Positions 45,066 through 54,460 of a DNA stretch of 64,000 nt are shown here, one piece after another. Numbering within the stretch: the first letter of the stretch is position 1; each line of letters starts with the position of its first letter. Source of the DNA: Methylobacter sp. S3L5C (GTDB taxonomy: Bacteria; Pseudomonadota; Gammaproteobacteria; Methylococcales; Methylomonadaceae); NCBI RefSeq assembly GCF_022788635.1, contig NZ_CP076024.1, positions 1,860,001-1,924,000 of the forward strand, in the 5' to 3' direction. The notes beneath the pieces were generated by a model that saw nothing but the letters and a program-made list of their open reading frames with translations, had not been told where the DNA came from and ran no database searches. Position numbers and translations under genes: made by a program.

Positions 45066-46300
45066 GTGAACAACAAGAACAAGATCTGAGCGAGACCAAA
45101 CAAATCCAGCGATCGCGGAGTGGCTTATGGTTTGGCATTATTGTACTGCTCATTATTATTGGACTTGCAGGTGCCGGTTTTTATTTTTTTACACAATTAC
45201 GAAGCCAACAGGAAGGCTTGGGTGGTGAAGTTAAAGGGCAGATGTCAAAGCAGATTGCTGACTATCAGTCCCAACTTGTTGCCATTCAGTCCCAACTTGC
45301 AACCATAGAATCTACTGTTGCCGGTAAAGATACTCACTTTACCAAAACACTTGCTGACTTCTCCAGCTTACACAACGAAAAATTGGAAAGTACCCGCAAA
45401 GAGTTGAATGATTCTATTGCCAGAATCCAGCGTCAACTGGGCAAGACCCGTGGTGACTGGTTAATCGCCGATGCCGAGTATTTATTAAGTGTCGCCAATG
45501 AACGATTGCATTTAATCGGTGATGTTAATACCACACGTGAAGCATTAGAAGCAGCCGATCAACGTTTAAGAGAAAGCGGAGATGTTGGTGCATTTAAAGT
45601 ACGGGAACAGATTGCCAAAGAAATTGACGTGGTCAAGAGAGTTAACGTGCCTGATGTTGTGGGTATTTATGCGGCAATTCAGGCTATGCAAGATCGGGTT
45701 GATAAATTAGTCTTGTTTTTGCCTTACACAGGTAAAGCTTTTACACCGCCTGTTGCAGAAAAGGAGCCATCTGGTGAAGCAACAGCAGATCAAGGTATGA
45801 TTGATTCAGCCATGGATCAACTGGAAGGCATCGTCACCATCAGACACTCAGAACATGAAGTTAAAGAAATACTGACACCCGAAGAAGCGCAATTTATTAA
45901 AGAGCAATTAAGAGTAAAGCTGGAAATGGTAAAAATTGCCCTGGTTCAGCATAATGAAGGACTTTTTCATTCCGGTCTGGCAGATGCAAAAAAATGGACA
46001 GAAGAGCATTTCACCAAGGATGTAGAGGTGAATAATTTTATTGCCGAGTTGGATAGATTTACTACTATTAAAATTCGCAGCCAGTTTCCTGACATCAGCT
46101 TATCGTTAAAAATGCTCAGGGATATTACCAAGCTGAGAATAGAAACAGATAAAAGTATGCAACCCGCTGAAACAGTTGTGCCGGTAGAGAATGTTGATGC
46201 CGTCAAGCCAACTGAAATAGTTGTACCTGTTGAGAAAATTGAATCAACGAAGCCGACTGAAGTAATCGTTCCCTCTGAAGCAGTACCTGCGGCGCAATAA
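45053..46300 (+). CDS. hemX: HemX, membrane protein of heme operon
   Basis: The 415-residue protein has an N-terminal cytoplasmic tail, one transmembrane helix (GIIVLLIIIGLAGAGFYFF), a coiled coil (YQSQLVAIQSQLATIE...) and a large periplasmic domain with GDWLIADAEYLLSVANERL, typical of the HemX/uroporphyrinogen-III C-methyltransferase-annotated family. The methyltransferase name is doubtful. The C-terminus ends in imperfect repeats of VxVVPVExVxxxKPTE. GTG at 45053 with a perfect AGGAGG ahead is the start. It lies between hemD and hemY. Confidence 0.92.
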   Translation: MAELSEQQEQDLSETKQIQRSRSGLWFGIIVLLIIIGLAGAGFYFFTQLRSQQEGLGGEVKGQMSKQIADYQSQLVAIQSQLATIESTVAGKDTHFTKTLADFSSLHNEKLESTRKELNDSIARIQRQLGKTRGDWLIADAEYLLSVANERLHLIGDVNTTREALEAADQRLRESGDVGAFKVREQIAKEIDVVKRVNVPDVVGIYAAIQAMQDRVDKLVLFLPYTGKAFTPPVAEKEPSGEATADQGMIDSAMDQLEGIVTIRHSEHEVKEILTPEEAQFIKEQLRVKLEMVKIALVQHNEGLFHSGLADAKKWTEEHFTKDVEVNNFIAELDRFTTIKIRSQFPDISLSLKMLRDITKLRIETDKSMQPAETVVPVENVDAVKPTEIVVPVEKIESTKPTEVIVPSEAVPAAQ

Positions 46301-46313
46301 TAGAGAATATATA

Positions 46314-47543
46314 ATGAAAAAATTATTTTATTTTCTAGGTCCCCTTATTGCCACAGTTGTCTTGGCATTTTTTGTCAATTACTGGTTACAGCAGTATGAT
46401 AATCCGGGTTATGTGCTGATTGGCATTGGGCATTGGTCTCTTGAAACATCGCTGGTAGTTTTTGCCGTTAGCCAGATATTTGGTTTTTTTGTCTTGTATC
46501 TATTCTTCCGTATTTTGGGCTGGTTGTTCAGGCTGCCCGGGCAAATGCATAGTCGTGGTAAAAATATTAAATTTAACCGCTCTCAAGAAGCATTAATTGC
46601 CGGGTTGGTTGACTCTGCAGAAGGTAATTGGGAAAAAGCGGAAAATGTTTTAATTAAACACGCATCTCATAGTGGTGCGCCGTTAATTCATTATTTGACT
46701 GCCGCAAGGGCCGCCCAATCGCGTGGCGCATTTGATAAAAGAGATGAGTATTTAAGAACAGCTACTGATCAGGCACCTGATTCCAGTGTGGTTATAGGTC
46801 TGACGCAAGCTGAACTGAATTTGTCCGGGAATCAGTTTGAGCAGGCCTTGGAAACATTGACCCGATTACATTCCATTGACCCGACACATGCCAGCGTTTT
46901 AAAGCTATTGCATCAAACTTATCAGCAGGTAGGCGACTGGCAAGGGATAAGAAAACTCATTCCTTCGTTGCATACTAATAAAATTTTGATGGAGGCCGAA
47001 GTAAAGTTACTGGAAACCGAGGCCTTTAGTGAGTTGCTAAAACAGTCTGCTGAAAAAGGTAAGATTGAAGAAATTCAAGCATTATGGTCAGAAGTTCCCA
47101 AGTATATAAAAGCCATGGCAGGTATTTCGGCTATCTATTTTGCCGCAATGATTGATGCCGGGGCAGGTGCCGAGATTGAAAACGAGCTGGCCGGTACTTT
47201 ATCCGTTGCTTGGGATGAAACCTTAGTGGTATTGTTCGGAAGCATTCAGTCGAATGATGTTGCCAAGCAGCTTGAAACCGCTGAAAAATGGTCTTATGTA
47301 CATCAAGAAAATGCCGTGTTGTTAGCGGTTCTCGGTAACTTGGCTATTAAATGTGACGACACCTTTAAAGCTGAAAGTTATCTCGCTAAAAGTATCGCTG
47401 CAGAACCTACCGTTCAGGCTTATCAATTATTGGGTGATTTGTTGTTTGCACAAGGCGATAAAGATAACGCATTCAAGTGTTATAAGAGTGGTTTGGAATT
47501 GGCGTCCAGTGAAATTGTCAGTCGAATAGATACGGTATCATAA
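46314..47543 (+). CDS. hemY: HemY, TPR protein of heme operon
   Basis: The 409-residue protein has two N-terminal membrane helices (LIATVVLAFFVNYWL; VFAVSQIFGFFVLYLFFRIL), then a tetratricopeptide-repeat domain. The RSQEALIAGLVDSAEGNWEKAE region is typical of HemY. It is a membrane scaffold-like protein of the gammaproteobacterial hem operon and is unrelated to the protoporphyrinogen oxidase also called HemY in Bacillus. It starts 14 bp after hemX. Confidence 0.92.
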   Translation: MKKLFYFLGPLIATVVLAFFVNYWLQQYDNPGYVLIGIGHWSLETSLVVFAVSQIFGFFVLYLFFRILGWLFRLPGQMHSRGKNIKFNRSQEALIAGLVDSAEGNWEKAENVLIKHASHSGAPLIHYLTAARAAQSRGAFDKRDEYLRTATDQAPDSSVVIGLTQAELNLSGNQFEQALETLTRLHSIDPTHASVLKLLHQTYQQVGDWQGIRKLIPSLHTNKILMEAEVKLLETEAFSELLKQSAEKGKIEEIQALWSEVPKYIKAMAGISAIYFAAMIDAGAGAEIENELAGTLSVAWDETLVVLFGSIQSNDVAKQLETAEKWSYVHQENAVLLAVLGNLAIKCDDTFKAESYLAKSIAAEPTVQAYQLLGDLLFAQGDKDNAFKCYKSGLELASSEIVSRIDTVS

Positions 47544-47607
47544 TAATTTTGTAGTATATTAATGACGCTTTTTCAATCAAACACAAAAAAATTATGAGGC
47601 ATAAAAA

Positions 47608-47946
47608 ATGAAAGCAATCGTGGCATTTTTATTGGTATTTTTAACCAGTGCAGTCTGTTTTGCCCAAGGGGCCGATGATAACTTTGCCGGAACATGGAAA
47701 ACCGCCGAGGGAAAGGACGTTGTTATTACTAAAGTGGGTGCCGGTTTTATCGGTGAAGCAATAGACAAAAAAGTGGTTATATTAAACGATGTCAAATTTT
47801 CTGACGGTAAATGGACTGCTACCGTATTTAACCCAATAAAAGAAGTAACCGCTGATTGCGAACTCTTCTTGGAAGGTAATAATCTTAAAATTGTCGCAAC
47901 AAAAGGCTTGTTTTCTAAAACGATCTATTGGAAAAAAGAAATATAG
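47608..47946 (+). CDS. Small secreted DUF2147-like protein
   Basis: The 112-residue protein has a signal peptide (MKAIVAFLLVFLTSAVCFAQ) and a short lipocalin-like beta domain: GTWKTAEGKDVVITKV, DVKFSDGKWTATVFNP and LKIVATKGLFSKTIYWKK. This resembles DUF2147. The function is unknown; it should be periplasmic. GAGG lies 12 bases before the ATG. Confidence 0.75.
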   Translation: MKAIVAFLLVFLTSAVCFAQGADDNFAGTWKTAEGKDVVITKVGAGFIGEAIDKKVVILNDVKFSDGKWTATVFNPIKEVTADCELFLEGNNLKIVATKGLFSKTIYWKKEI

Positions 47947-48081
47947 TCATTCCGTCTGAATCGATCAAAATGTGAATACCGCTTTAATGCGTTATGGACG
48001 CTCCCAAATTGTTAATTCGACTACCAATTTAAACCGGGATGTTTTTACAGATTCCACTCTTGAAGAAATGGTATCTGTCCC

Positions 48082-49599
48082 TAATACTGCTACCGCAAAT
48101 GTAATTAATCTATAAGTTACAGTTAGATACGCAAATAATAAGATAAAGATCAAGCACTATTCTGGTAGAATTTTGAGTATTACAAAGTCTGATCAATAAC
48201 TTAACCATGCCAGCTATTAAAAAAAACCGTATTCAGCAGCAAATTGACCGCTTCAAAAAGTCATTTTTGCAATCCCAAGGACTAGGTGTTGAGGATTTTT
48301 TTCAGCCGACAGCATTACCAACATTATCGCCAATACCCCGCATAAACGCTCCTCGGTGTTCTTGCCCTTAGTCACGCTTAAAGCTTTCATTTTCCAAGTA
48401 TTAAGTGATGACGGTTCCTGTAAACAGGCAGTGGCAGGCGTATTGATTGATCGTATCGTCGATGGACAATCAGCCAATACGGTTAACACGGGACCTTACT
48501 GTAAAGCCCGACAACGCTTACCACTAAAGGAACTCAGAGCAGCCACCACAGCTGCTGGTTTGCGTCTTCATAACCAGTCTCTGGCCGCGTGGCGATGGAA
48601 GGGTTATAACGTTGTCCTTACTGATGGAGCAACGGTGCAAATGCCAGATACACCAGAGAATCAGGCAGACTTTCCTCAGCTGGATAGTCAAAAGCCTGGT
48701 TTGGGCTTTCCGATTGCTCGCATGGTTGTGTTGATTTCTTTGGCTGCAGGAACCGTGCTCGACTATAGCCTGGGAGCCTATCAAGGCAAAGGAACTGGCG
48801 AAACATCGTTACTCAGTCAACTGTTTGGCAGCCTGTCAGTTGGCGACTTGCTGATGGCGGACCGCTATTACTGTACCTTCGCCATTATTGCGCTCTTGCA
48901 GGCTCGTGAAATTCCTGTGCTATTTCCACTACATGCCCGGAAAAAAGTAGATTTCAGCTTGGGTGTCTACCTGGGTGCAAGAGATCATTTGATTGACTGG
49001 ACGAAACCCAAACGGAAACCGGTGTGGATGTCCAAGCAGGACTATAGCGACTTGCCGGAATCGATTACCGTCCGAGAGTTTGCGGTAAACGGCAGAATCT
49101 ATTTGACCACCTTACTAAATGCAAAGGGCTTTCATAAGCAAGAGCTGGCTATGCTTTATAAGCAGCGCTGGAAAATTGAGCTGGATTTTCGTTCCATCAA
49201 AACCAATATGGGCATGGAAATATTACGGTGCAAAAAACCTGACATGGTAAGCAAGGAGATAGCTATCCACTTATTGGCATACAACATCATTCGTGGCAAT
49301 TTGGCACAGGCAGCCAGCCTGCATGAGAAGATACCCCGCCAACTGAGTTTCAGGTCAGCAGTGCAACTGGTCATTCAAGCCGCCAAGCAGATGGTAGGCT
49401 TGACAGGGAACCAACTCATAAGCGCCTTGCGTGAATTATTAAAAGCGATGGCATCAACGGCCATTGGAAAACAAAAACGTAAGAGCCAGCCAAGAGCAGT
49501 CAAACGCCGACCAAAACCCTTTCCTTTGCTGATGGTGCCAAGAAACGAGGCATGTTTAAGCCTCTGACTTTGTTTTTTATATTTGCGGTAGCAGTATTA
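48082..49599 (+). mobile_element. Complete IS4-type element, 1518 bp, with 11-bp TSD
   Basis: The ends TAATACTGCTACCGCAAAT (48082) and the complement at 49599 form near-perfect 23-bp inverted repeats with one mismatch. The direct repeat GTATCTGTCCC flanks both sides (48071-48081 and 49600-49610), an 11-bp target duplication in the range of IS4-family elements. The intact ends and duplication indicate a recent insertion. Outside it, TTAAACCGGGA (48029-48039) and TCCCGGTTTAA (49607-49617) form an older inverted repeat that the insertion split. Confidence 0.94.
48207..49567 (+). CDS. IS4-type transposase split by a T7 frameshift site
   Basis: Translation from ATG 48207 gives MPAIKKNRIQQQIDRF...GVEDFF and then reads out of frame to a stop after about 54 codons. 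A -1 slip on T_TTT_TTT (48296-48302) continues as SADSITNIIANTPHKRSS into the main frame, open to 49567. That frame has DDE landmarks: VLTDGATVQMPDTPEN, LLMADRYYCTF and YKQRWKIELDFRSIKTNMG. The slippery heptamer is in the right phase for programmed frameshifting. A simple inserted T, making a pseudogene, is equally possible. Confidence 0.85.
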
Positions 49600-49628
49600 G
49601 TATCTGTCCCGGTTTAAGTCGGCAGCCG

Positions 49629-50708
49629 TTAATTCAATATCGATGTACCTTTGATCTGCACATAAACTGCGATGCCAATTTGTAAGTTAAGCGATACTGT
49701 TGATTTCCGGGTTATGTGCGCGAGCAGTGTCTGATTTCCAACCTGTAATCGTACGACACTCTGACCGCTGCGATCATCAGTAAGACCGGTGATGGTTGCC
49801 GGTAGCACATTCAAAATACTGGTGCCAGTCGTTGCCTTAAGGGCAATGCTGACATCTCGCGCGTAAATTTGTACACGTAACGAAGTACCAATTTTGACGT
49901 CGATCATCGGCAAACTGAGCGTGCCACCCGTAAAAGCGACATGGGTGAGGTGATAGTCGGTTTCATGTTCTATGATAATGACTTGCCAAACTGAGGAGGC
50001 TTCCCGGTCTTGTGCCAGTGGTACGTCGAGACGACTCAGCGTTTCCGAAAGAAATCCACAGGCCAGTGCCTTTCCGTCTTCCAGAATAACCAGCGTGTCT
50101 GCCAGTTGCGCAACTTCCTGTTGAGAGTGGGTAACATACAAAACCGGAATATTTAACTCTTGATGCAATCGACTTAAAAACGGCAGGATTTCCTGTTTAC
50201 GCTTAAAATCCAGTGATGCCAGCGGCTCATCCATCAGCAATATTTCCGGATTTAAAGCCAAGGCACGGGCGATGGCAACTCGCTGTCTTTCGCCACCCGA
50301 CAATCGATCCGGCATGCGCTTGAGTAAATGCTCGATACCCAGCAATTCCAGGATACGTTGAAGATCGATAGCGTCCGATTTTTTGGCTATTCGCTTCAAG
50401 CCAAATTGTAAGTTTCCAGCTACCGTCAAATGTGGGAACAGATTGGCTTCTTGGAATACATAACCCAATGCCCGCTTATGGGTAGGCAAAAACAGGTTTT
50501 TCTCACTGTCTTGCCAGACTTTGCCATTGATTTCCAGAAAACCTTGCTGTGCGTGTTGCAGACCGGCAATGCAGCGTAGCAGGGTAGTTTTGCCTGAACC
50601 GGAATGGCCGAACAATACAGTAATGCCGGTGCCCGGAAGTTGTAAGTCGACGTCCAGGATAAAGTCGCCGTAGTTGAGTTGAAAGCGGGCAGTGATCGGT
50701 TGCGTCAT
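49629..50708 (-). CDS. modC: Molybdate ABC transporter ATP-binding protein
   Basis: The 359-residue protein has an ABC ATPase domain with Walker A FGHSGSGKTT, signature LSGGERQRVAIARAL, Walker B ILLMDEPLASLD and switch His in YVTHSQQE. A C-terminal Mop/TOBE domain (about 290-355) binds molybdate and reports on its level. The frame runs upstream to 50789, but the ATG at 50708, overlapping the modB stop (ATGA), is the start. It powers ModB. Confidence 0.95.
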   Translation of the reverse strand: MTQPITARFQLNYGDFILDVDLQLPGTGITVLFGHSGSGKTTLLRCIAGLQHAQQGFLEINGKVWQDSEKNLFLPTHKRALGYVFQEANLFPHLTVAGNLQFGLKRIAKKSDAIDLQRILELLGIEHLLKRMPDRLSGGERQRVAIARALALNPEILLMDEPLASLDFKRKQEILPFLSRLHQELNIPVLYVTHSQQEVAQLADTLVILEDGKALACGFLSETLSRLDVPLAQDREASSVWQVIIIEHETDYHLTHVAFTGGTLSLPMIDVKIGTSLRVQIYARDVSIALKATTGTSILNVLPATITGLTDDRSGQSVVRLQVGNQTLLAHITRKSTVSLNLQIGIAVYVQIKGTSILN

Positions 50709-51391
50709 TTCAGAGGATGAGTAACAGGTTGGGTTTTTAATAGGCTGTAGAGCGCCAGTAGTACGGTAAACGAGAACGCCAGCAAGCAACCTGCCAGCCA
50801 GTGCGCTTCGCTGTATTCCAGCGCTTCGACATGATTGTAAATTTGCACTGATACCACGCGGGTTTTATCGGGAATATTGCCGCCAATCATCAGCACGACC
50901 CCAAATTCACCGACCGTATGAGTAAAGCCTAAAATAGTAGCGGTCAAAAATCCGGGTTTCGCCAGCGGTACAACCACACTAAAAAACGTATCAAAAGGAC
51001 TGGCACGCAAGGTCGCCGCTGCTTCCAACGGCTGCTCACCAATGCTGGTAAACGCCGCCTGCAAAGGTTGCACAACAAACGGCATCGAATACAACACCGA
51101 GGCCACCACCAATCCGGCAAAGGTAAACGGTAACGTACCCAATCCCAACCAACTGGTCAACTCACCAATGGCTCCTGCAGGACCCATCAATACCAGCAAA
51201 TAAAAGCCCAATACCGTCGGTGGGAGTACCAGCGGCAACGATACGACGGCATTGATTAAGCCTTTCCAGGCAGAACGAGTTCGCGCCAGCCACCAAGCCA
51301 GCGGAGTGCCGAGCAGTAACATCAAAAAAGTCGCTAAGCTGGCTACTTTAACGGTTAAAAAAAGTGTATCAAGATCGGCAGAAGTTAGCAT
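50705..51391 (-). CDS. modB: Molybdate ABC transporter permease
   Basis: The 228-residue inner-membrane permease has about five helices, the cytoplasmic EAA loop EAAATLRASPFDTFFSVVVPLAKPG, and the family stretch VSLPLVLPPTVLGFYLL. Its last codon overlaps modC by 4 bp. A 272-bp spacer with a long hairpin repeat separates it from modA. Confidence 0.95.
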   Translation of the reverse strand: MLTSADLDTLFLTVKVASLATFLMLLLGTPLAWWLARTRSAWKGLINAVVSLPLVLPPTVLGFYLLVLMGPAGAIGELTSWLGLGTLPFTFAGLVVASVLYSMPFVVQPLQAAFTSIGEQPLEAAATLRASPFDTFFSVVVPLAKPGFLTATILGFTHTVGEFGVVLMIGGNIPDKTRVVSVQIYNHVEALEYSEAHWLAGCLLAFSFTVLLALYSLLKTQPVTHPLK

Positions 51392-51548
51392 GAGCGGCTC
51401 TTTATATTATTTGATGTTACCTGCCTGGAACAAACCACCTGAGATGTGACAAGGTTTGCAACCTCGTCTCCTACGTTTTGAAAGCTATAAAAGCCTTCAA
51501 ACGTTTCGGTCGGGGTTGTAAGCCCATAGAGATCAAGTTAAGACATTT

Positions 51549-51619
51549 CACCACGAAGACACGAAGAGCACGAAGATTTTGCTTTGGTTTTTCTTCGTGA
51601 ACTTCGTGTCTTCGTGGTG
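51549..51619. repeat. Long CACGAAG hairpin repeat between modA and modB
   Basis: CACCACGAAGACACGAAG (51549-51566) pairs perfectly with 51602-51619, and the inner AGCACGAAGA/TTCTTCGTGA pairs extend it. One arm of the same sequence is present at 59536-59553, so this is a dispersed family. It could attenuate transcription between modA and modB. Confidence 0.8.
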
Positions 51620-51663
51620 ATTGTTTTCAGCTTAAAGTAACCAGCTTAAAGTAATGTCAGTTA

Positions 51664-52428
51664 TTATTGGGGTAAATCGTAGCCGTATTTTTTGATAATA
51701 GCCAATGCCGGTGCGGATTTTAAATAATTTAGCAAGGCTGGTGCTGCCGGATTTTCAGCACCCTTCTTCATTAAAACTGCACCTTGGCGGATTGGTGTAT
51801 GGCCATTGTCGGGAATAATCCAACCTGAGCCGTTAGTAATTTTACCGTTTTCAATCACTTGTGATAAGGCGATAAAGCCTAGTTCGGCGTTAGCGGTACT
51901 AATAAACTGGTAAGTTTGCGCGATATTTTCACCTTGTACGAACAAGGGTTGCAATTTCTCGAACAGTCCCTGATTTTTCAAGACCTCCACGGCCGCAGCG
52001 CCATAAGGTGCCAGTTTCGGATCAGCCAGGGCCAAATGCTTAAAGTTGCCGGTTGTTAAAATTTTACCTTGATCATCAATGTAACCGGGTTTTGCCGACC
52101 ATAAAATCAGTCTGCCCTGTGCGTAGACGAAACGACTGTTCGGGACAGTAAAGCCGTCTTGTTCCAGCTTCTGCGGACCTTTTTCGTCTGCTGATAACAG
52201 TATCTCAAAAGGACCGCCATTTTCCAGTTGCGAAACAAATTTACCCGACGATCCAAATGATAAGTGGGCGCTGTGCCCGGTCGCTTTTTCAAATTCAGCG
52301 GCTATTTCCGTCATTGGTTTGCTAAAATTGGCAGCAACGGCGACCAGTACGGTAGCAGCCCAAGTGGTTTGGCTAAATAGCAGCAACATTGACAGTATGA
52401 TTGCGCGTGAACAAGCATTAAGTAACAT
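51664..52428 (-). CDS. modA: Molybdate-binding periplasmic protein
   Basis: The 254-residue protein has a signal peptide (AIILSMLLLFSQTTWA) and the ModA fold: VAVAANFSKPMTEIAAEFEKATGH, then SFGSSGKFVSQLENGGPFEILLSAD, where the serines bind the oxyanion. GIENGK-like helices and the ending FLKSAPALAIIKKYGY follow. It captures molybdate (or tungstate) for ModBC. Confidence 0.95.
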   Translation of the reverse strand: MLLNACSRAIILSMLLLFSQTTWAATVLVAVAANFSKPMTEIAAEFEKATGHSAHLSFGSSGKFVSQLENGGPFEILLSADEKGPQKLEQDGFTVPNSRFVYAQGRLILWSAKPGYIDDQGKILTTGNFKHLALADPKLAPYGAAAVEVLKNQGLFEKLQPLFVQGENIAQTYQFISTANAELGFIALSQVIENGKITNGSGWIIPDNGHTPIRQGAVLMKKGAENPAAPALLNYLKSAPALAIIKKYGYDLPQ

Positions 52429-52511
52429 GATCTATCTCCAGGGTAAATAAAAAAATGGGCTTGGCAGGCCTTGCTCAATCGGCGAGGGCCGTATGTTTCC
52501 ATAAGCTGTGC

Positions 52512-54053
52512 TTAAAATCTCAGCATGCTTTCTATATAAACGTAATTGACATCGACAGGGGCTGGAGCTTGCGGCGCATTTTCGGCGAATGAGCCTTTAA
52601 ATAAATGGGTATAACCGGTTTCAAAATTCAGGCTGCTGTTAAAATCCCAGCGCGCAATTAAATCAATCTGTGAACCGACATTATTACCGCTACGACCGGT
52701 TTTGTCCTGGAGAATAAAACTAGTGCCGGTACAGGTGGCACCGCCCCAACAATCGGATGACTCTGCCAACCAGAATATGCGATGGTCAAGTTGTAATGAC
52801 ACATCGGAACGTGGCGCAAGGTTGATACGGTAGCCGGGCGAGTTGATGTTGGCCCGGGAGAATGCGCCGTAAATGCCGGTGGGGCCAAAGTCAAAACGGC
52901 GGGCCCCGTAAAGGGTATCAAAACGCTGGTCTTGATTATCTTTTGGGTTTTTGTCGCCGCTGGCGTAATCATATTCCAACCCCAGACGGGGTGACCATGG
53001 CATATCAATGGTATAACCGATATCAGCATGTTGATACCAGGCATTATGGTTGAGATTTTTACTGTTTGGTGCGGTGGTCTCCTGTACCGTGCCGAATTGA
53101 CCGATGGTTTCCAGTTGAAAGTCAATTGCCGCCTTGGCGGGTTTGCTGAAAAAGCGCGTGCCGGACGTAAAATAGCGGCGGTGACGGGTTGGTACGCTGG
53201 TGCTGCTTCCTTCGTCAAGATGATACAAATACAACTCGCTGCTGATGCCTAAATCCAGATCATTCATTTCAAGGAATCCACCGGAAAACCAGGTGTTGGT
53301 ATTTTCCCTGTCGAAAACTTGGTCATTGTCGAGCAGACCGGAGGAAGAAGTCGGGAGTCGATTGACCGGTGTGCTGGCAAAGCCGTTAAACTGCCAGTTA
53401 CCGTAATCAATCACCCGTACCTTGACCCCGTTAAAGCTATTGATGGTGTTGCGGAAGGTATTCCTTGCCACCAGCCGCCGGCTACCGAAATTTAGGGTTT
53501 GCCTGCCGGCAATCACCTCAACGCCCAAGCCGCTGTATAATATATTTTGGTCAGACCAGGCAGCATAACCTTGTAAAAAATCCAAAGTATTGCTCATGGT
53601 GTTATTCATACCGGTACTACTGTCGGAATTTAATGCGCGGGCATCCATGAACTCGGTGCCAAGCCGGAATGAACTCAGACGGGCTTCCAGCCATAGCGTG
53701 GTTTGTAGTGGAATTTGCTGATCGCCGCCTTTACTGTTGGCTTTGAAAGATCCGGACATGGTTTCGTAGCGGGTGCGCTGTTCGAGTGTTGCAGACAGCC
53801 AATTCGGTAACTTCAAGGTATCGTGCAGATTCCAGACTGGTTTTTCATATTTATCTGATCCCAACAAAGCATCTTCCATTTGACTGGAGAAGGCACCAAA
53901 GGGTACCCGAGTGTAAGTTTTATTTTCCGCTGCTTCAATGGTATCGTTGCCGCTTATAGAGAAGCCGCCGACGATAATTAGTTTAAGTGCATGGCTGACA
54001 GTAGCCCCTGCCTGATTTTTTCTTGCTTGCATCACAATCACCGATAGTGTCAT
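52512..54053 (-). CDS. Alginate-export-like outer-membrane porin in mod locus
   Basis: The 513-residue protein has many amphipathic strands and ends ...VNYVYIESMLRF with the terminal Phe of outer-membrane barrels. GVEVIAGRQTLNFGSRRLVARNTFRNT, GLEYDYASGDKN and the FDTLYG strand match the alginate-export domain family. The signal sequence is not typical, so the start (ATG 54053 or 54032) is uncertain. It sits upstream of modA in the same direction with an operator-like repeat before it, which suggests it admits molybdate; the substrate is inference. Confidence 0.8.
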   Translation of the reverse strand: MTLSVIVMQARKNQAGATVSHALKLIIVGGFSISGNDTIEAAENKTYTRVPFGAFSSQMEDALLGSDKYEKPVWNLHDTLKLPNWLSATLEQRTRYETMSGSFKANSKGGDQQIPLQTTLWLEARLSSFRLGTEFMDARALNSDSSTGMNNTMSNTLDFLQGYAAWSDQNILYSGLGVEVIAGRQTLNFGSRRLVARNTFRNTINSFNGVKVRVIDYGNWQFNGFASTPVNRLPTSSSGLLDNDQVFDRENTNTWFSGGFLEMNDLDLGISSELYLYHLDEGSSTSVPTRHRRYFTSGTRFFSKPAKAAIDFQLETIGQFGTVQETTAPNSKNLNHNAWYQHADIGYTIDMPWSPRLGLEYDYASGDKNPKDNQDQRFDTLYGARRFDFGPTGIYGAFSRANINSPGYRINLAPRSDVSLQLDHRIFWLAESSDCWGGATCTGTSFILQDKTGRSGNNVGSQIDLIARWDFNSSLNFETGYTHLFKGSFAENAPQAPAPVDVNYVYIESMLRF

Positions 54054-54413
54054 TAGTAAGGCGCATCGATGTTGTTTCGTCGATGTAACAGATCTTATTC
54101 AGATAAGTCTCTGTAATAAAAACAACTTCATTATAATTCGTTATGTATAAAAGTAAATAACGATAATAAATTATTAATTGTAGGTCAATCATAGGGAGAC
54201 TTGGTTTTGTTAAAATGACTGATACCGAAAGGCCCTTCAGTTTGAAAATGAAGCCTGTATAAATAGATTTGATGAGAAGTAGCGAGCGCTGGTGGGGGAT
54301 AAATGGGATAGCTTGGCCTGCGGTTATTTAGGACAATATGGTGTCGATTGCCTATTGGTTTGTATGCAGTTTTACATTCATTTGCAGCATTATAGTGACC
54401 TCTATTGTAAAGG
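54054..54413. other. Non-coding region between porin and mop genes
   Basis: Apart from the ModE-like site there is no supported gene. A GATACCGAAAGGC segment near 54220 recalls part of a molybdenum-cofactor riboswitch, but I cannot fold the rest of one. Promoters for the leftward mod operon should lie near 54060-54140. Confidence 0.45.
54139..54162 (-). promoter_or_regulatory. ModE-like operator upstream of porin-modABC
   Basis: CGTTAT (54139-54144) and ATAACG (54157-54162) form an inverted repeat around GTATAAAAGTAA. The motif nearly repeats at 55150-55173 before modE. ModE boxes are related palindromes of CGTTATATA type, so binding by the ModE encoded here is likely. It lies about 85 bp before the porin start. 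Confidence 0.65.
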
Positions 54414-54453
54414 CCACGCAACTGTAACCAAAAGCCGGATTACAGTTGCGTGG
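54414..54453 (-). terminator. Perfect 14-bp hairpin after mop
   Basis: CCACGCAACTGTAA pairs perfectly with TTACAGTTGCGTGG across 12 nt, 7 bp beyond the mop stop. There is no T run on the minus strand (CCTTTACAATAG), so termination may be partial. Confidence 0.6.
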
Positions 54454-54460
54454 TGTAAAA

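Noticed and set aside
54200-54320. Possible molybdenum-cofactor riboswitch
   Set aside because: Only a CCGAAAGG loop and a GGGGG stretch recall the motif; the paired helices could not be assembled, and the gene downstream on that strand is not a cofactor enzyme.
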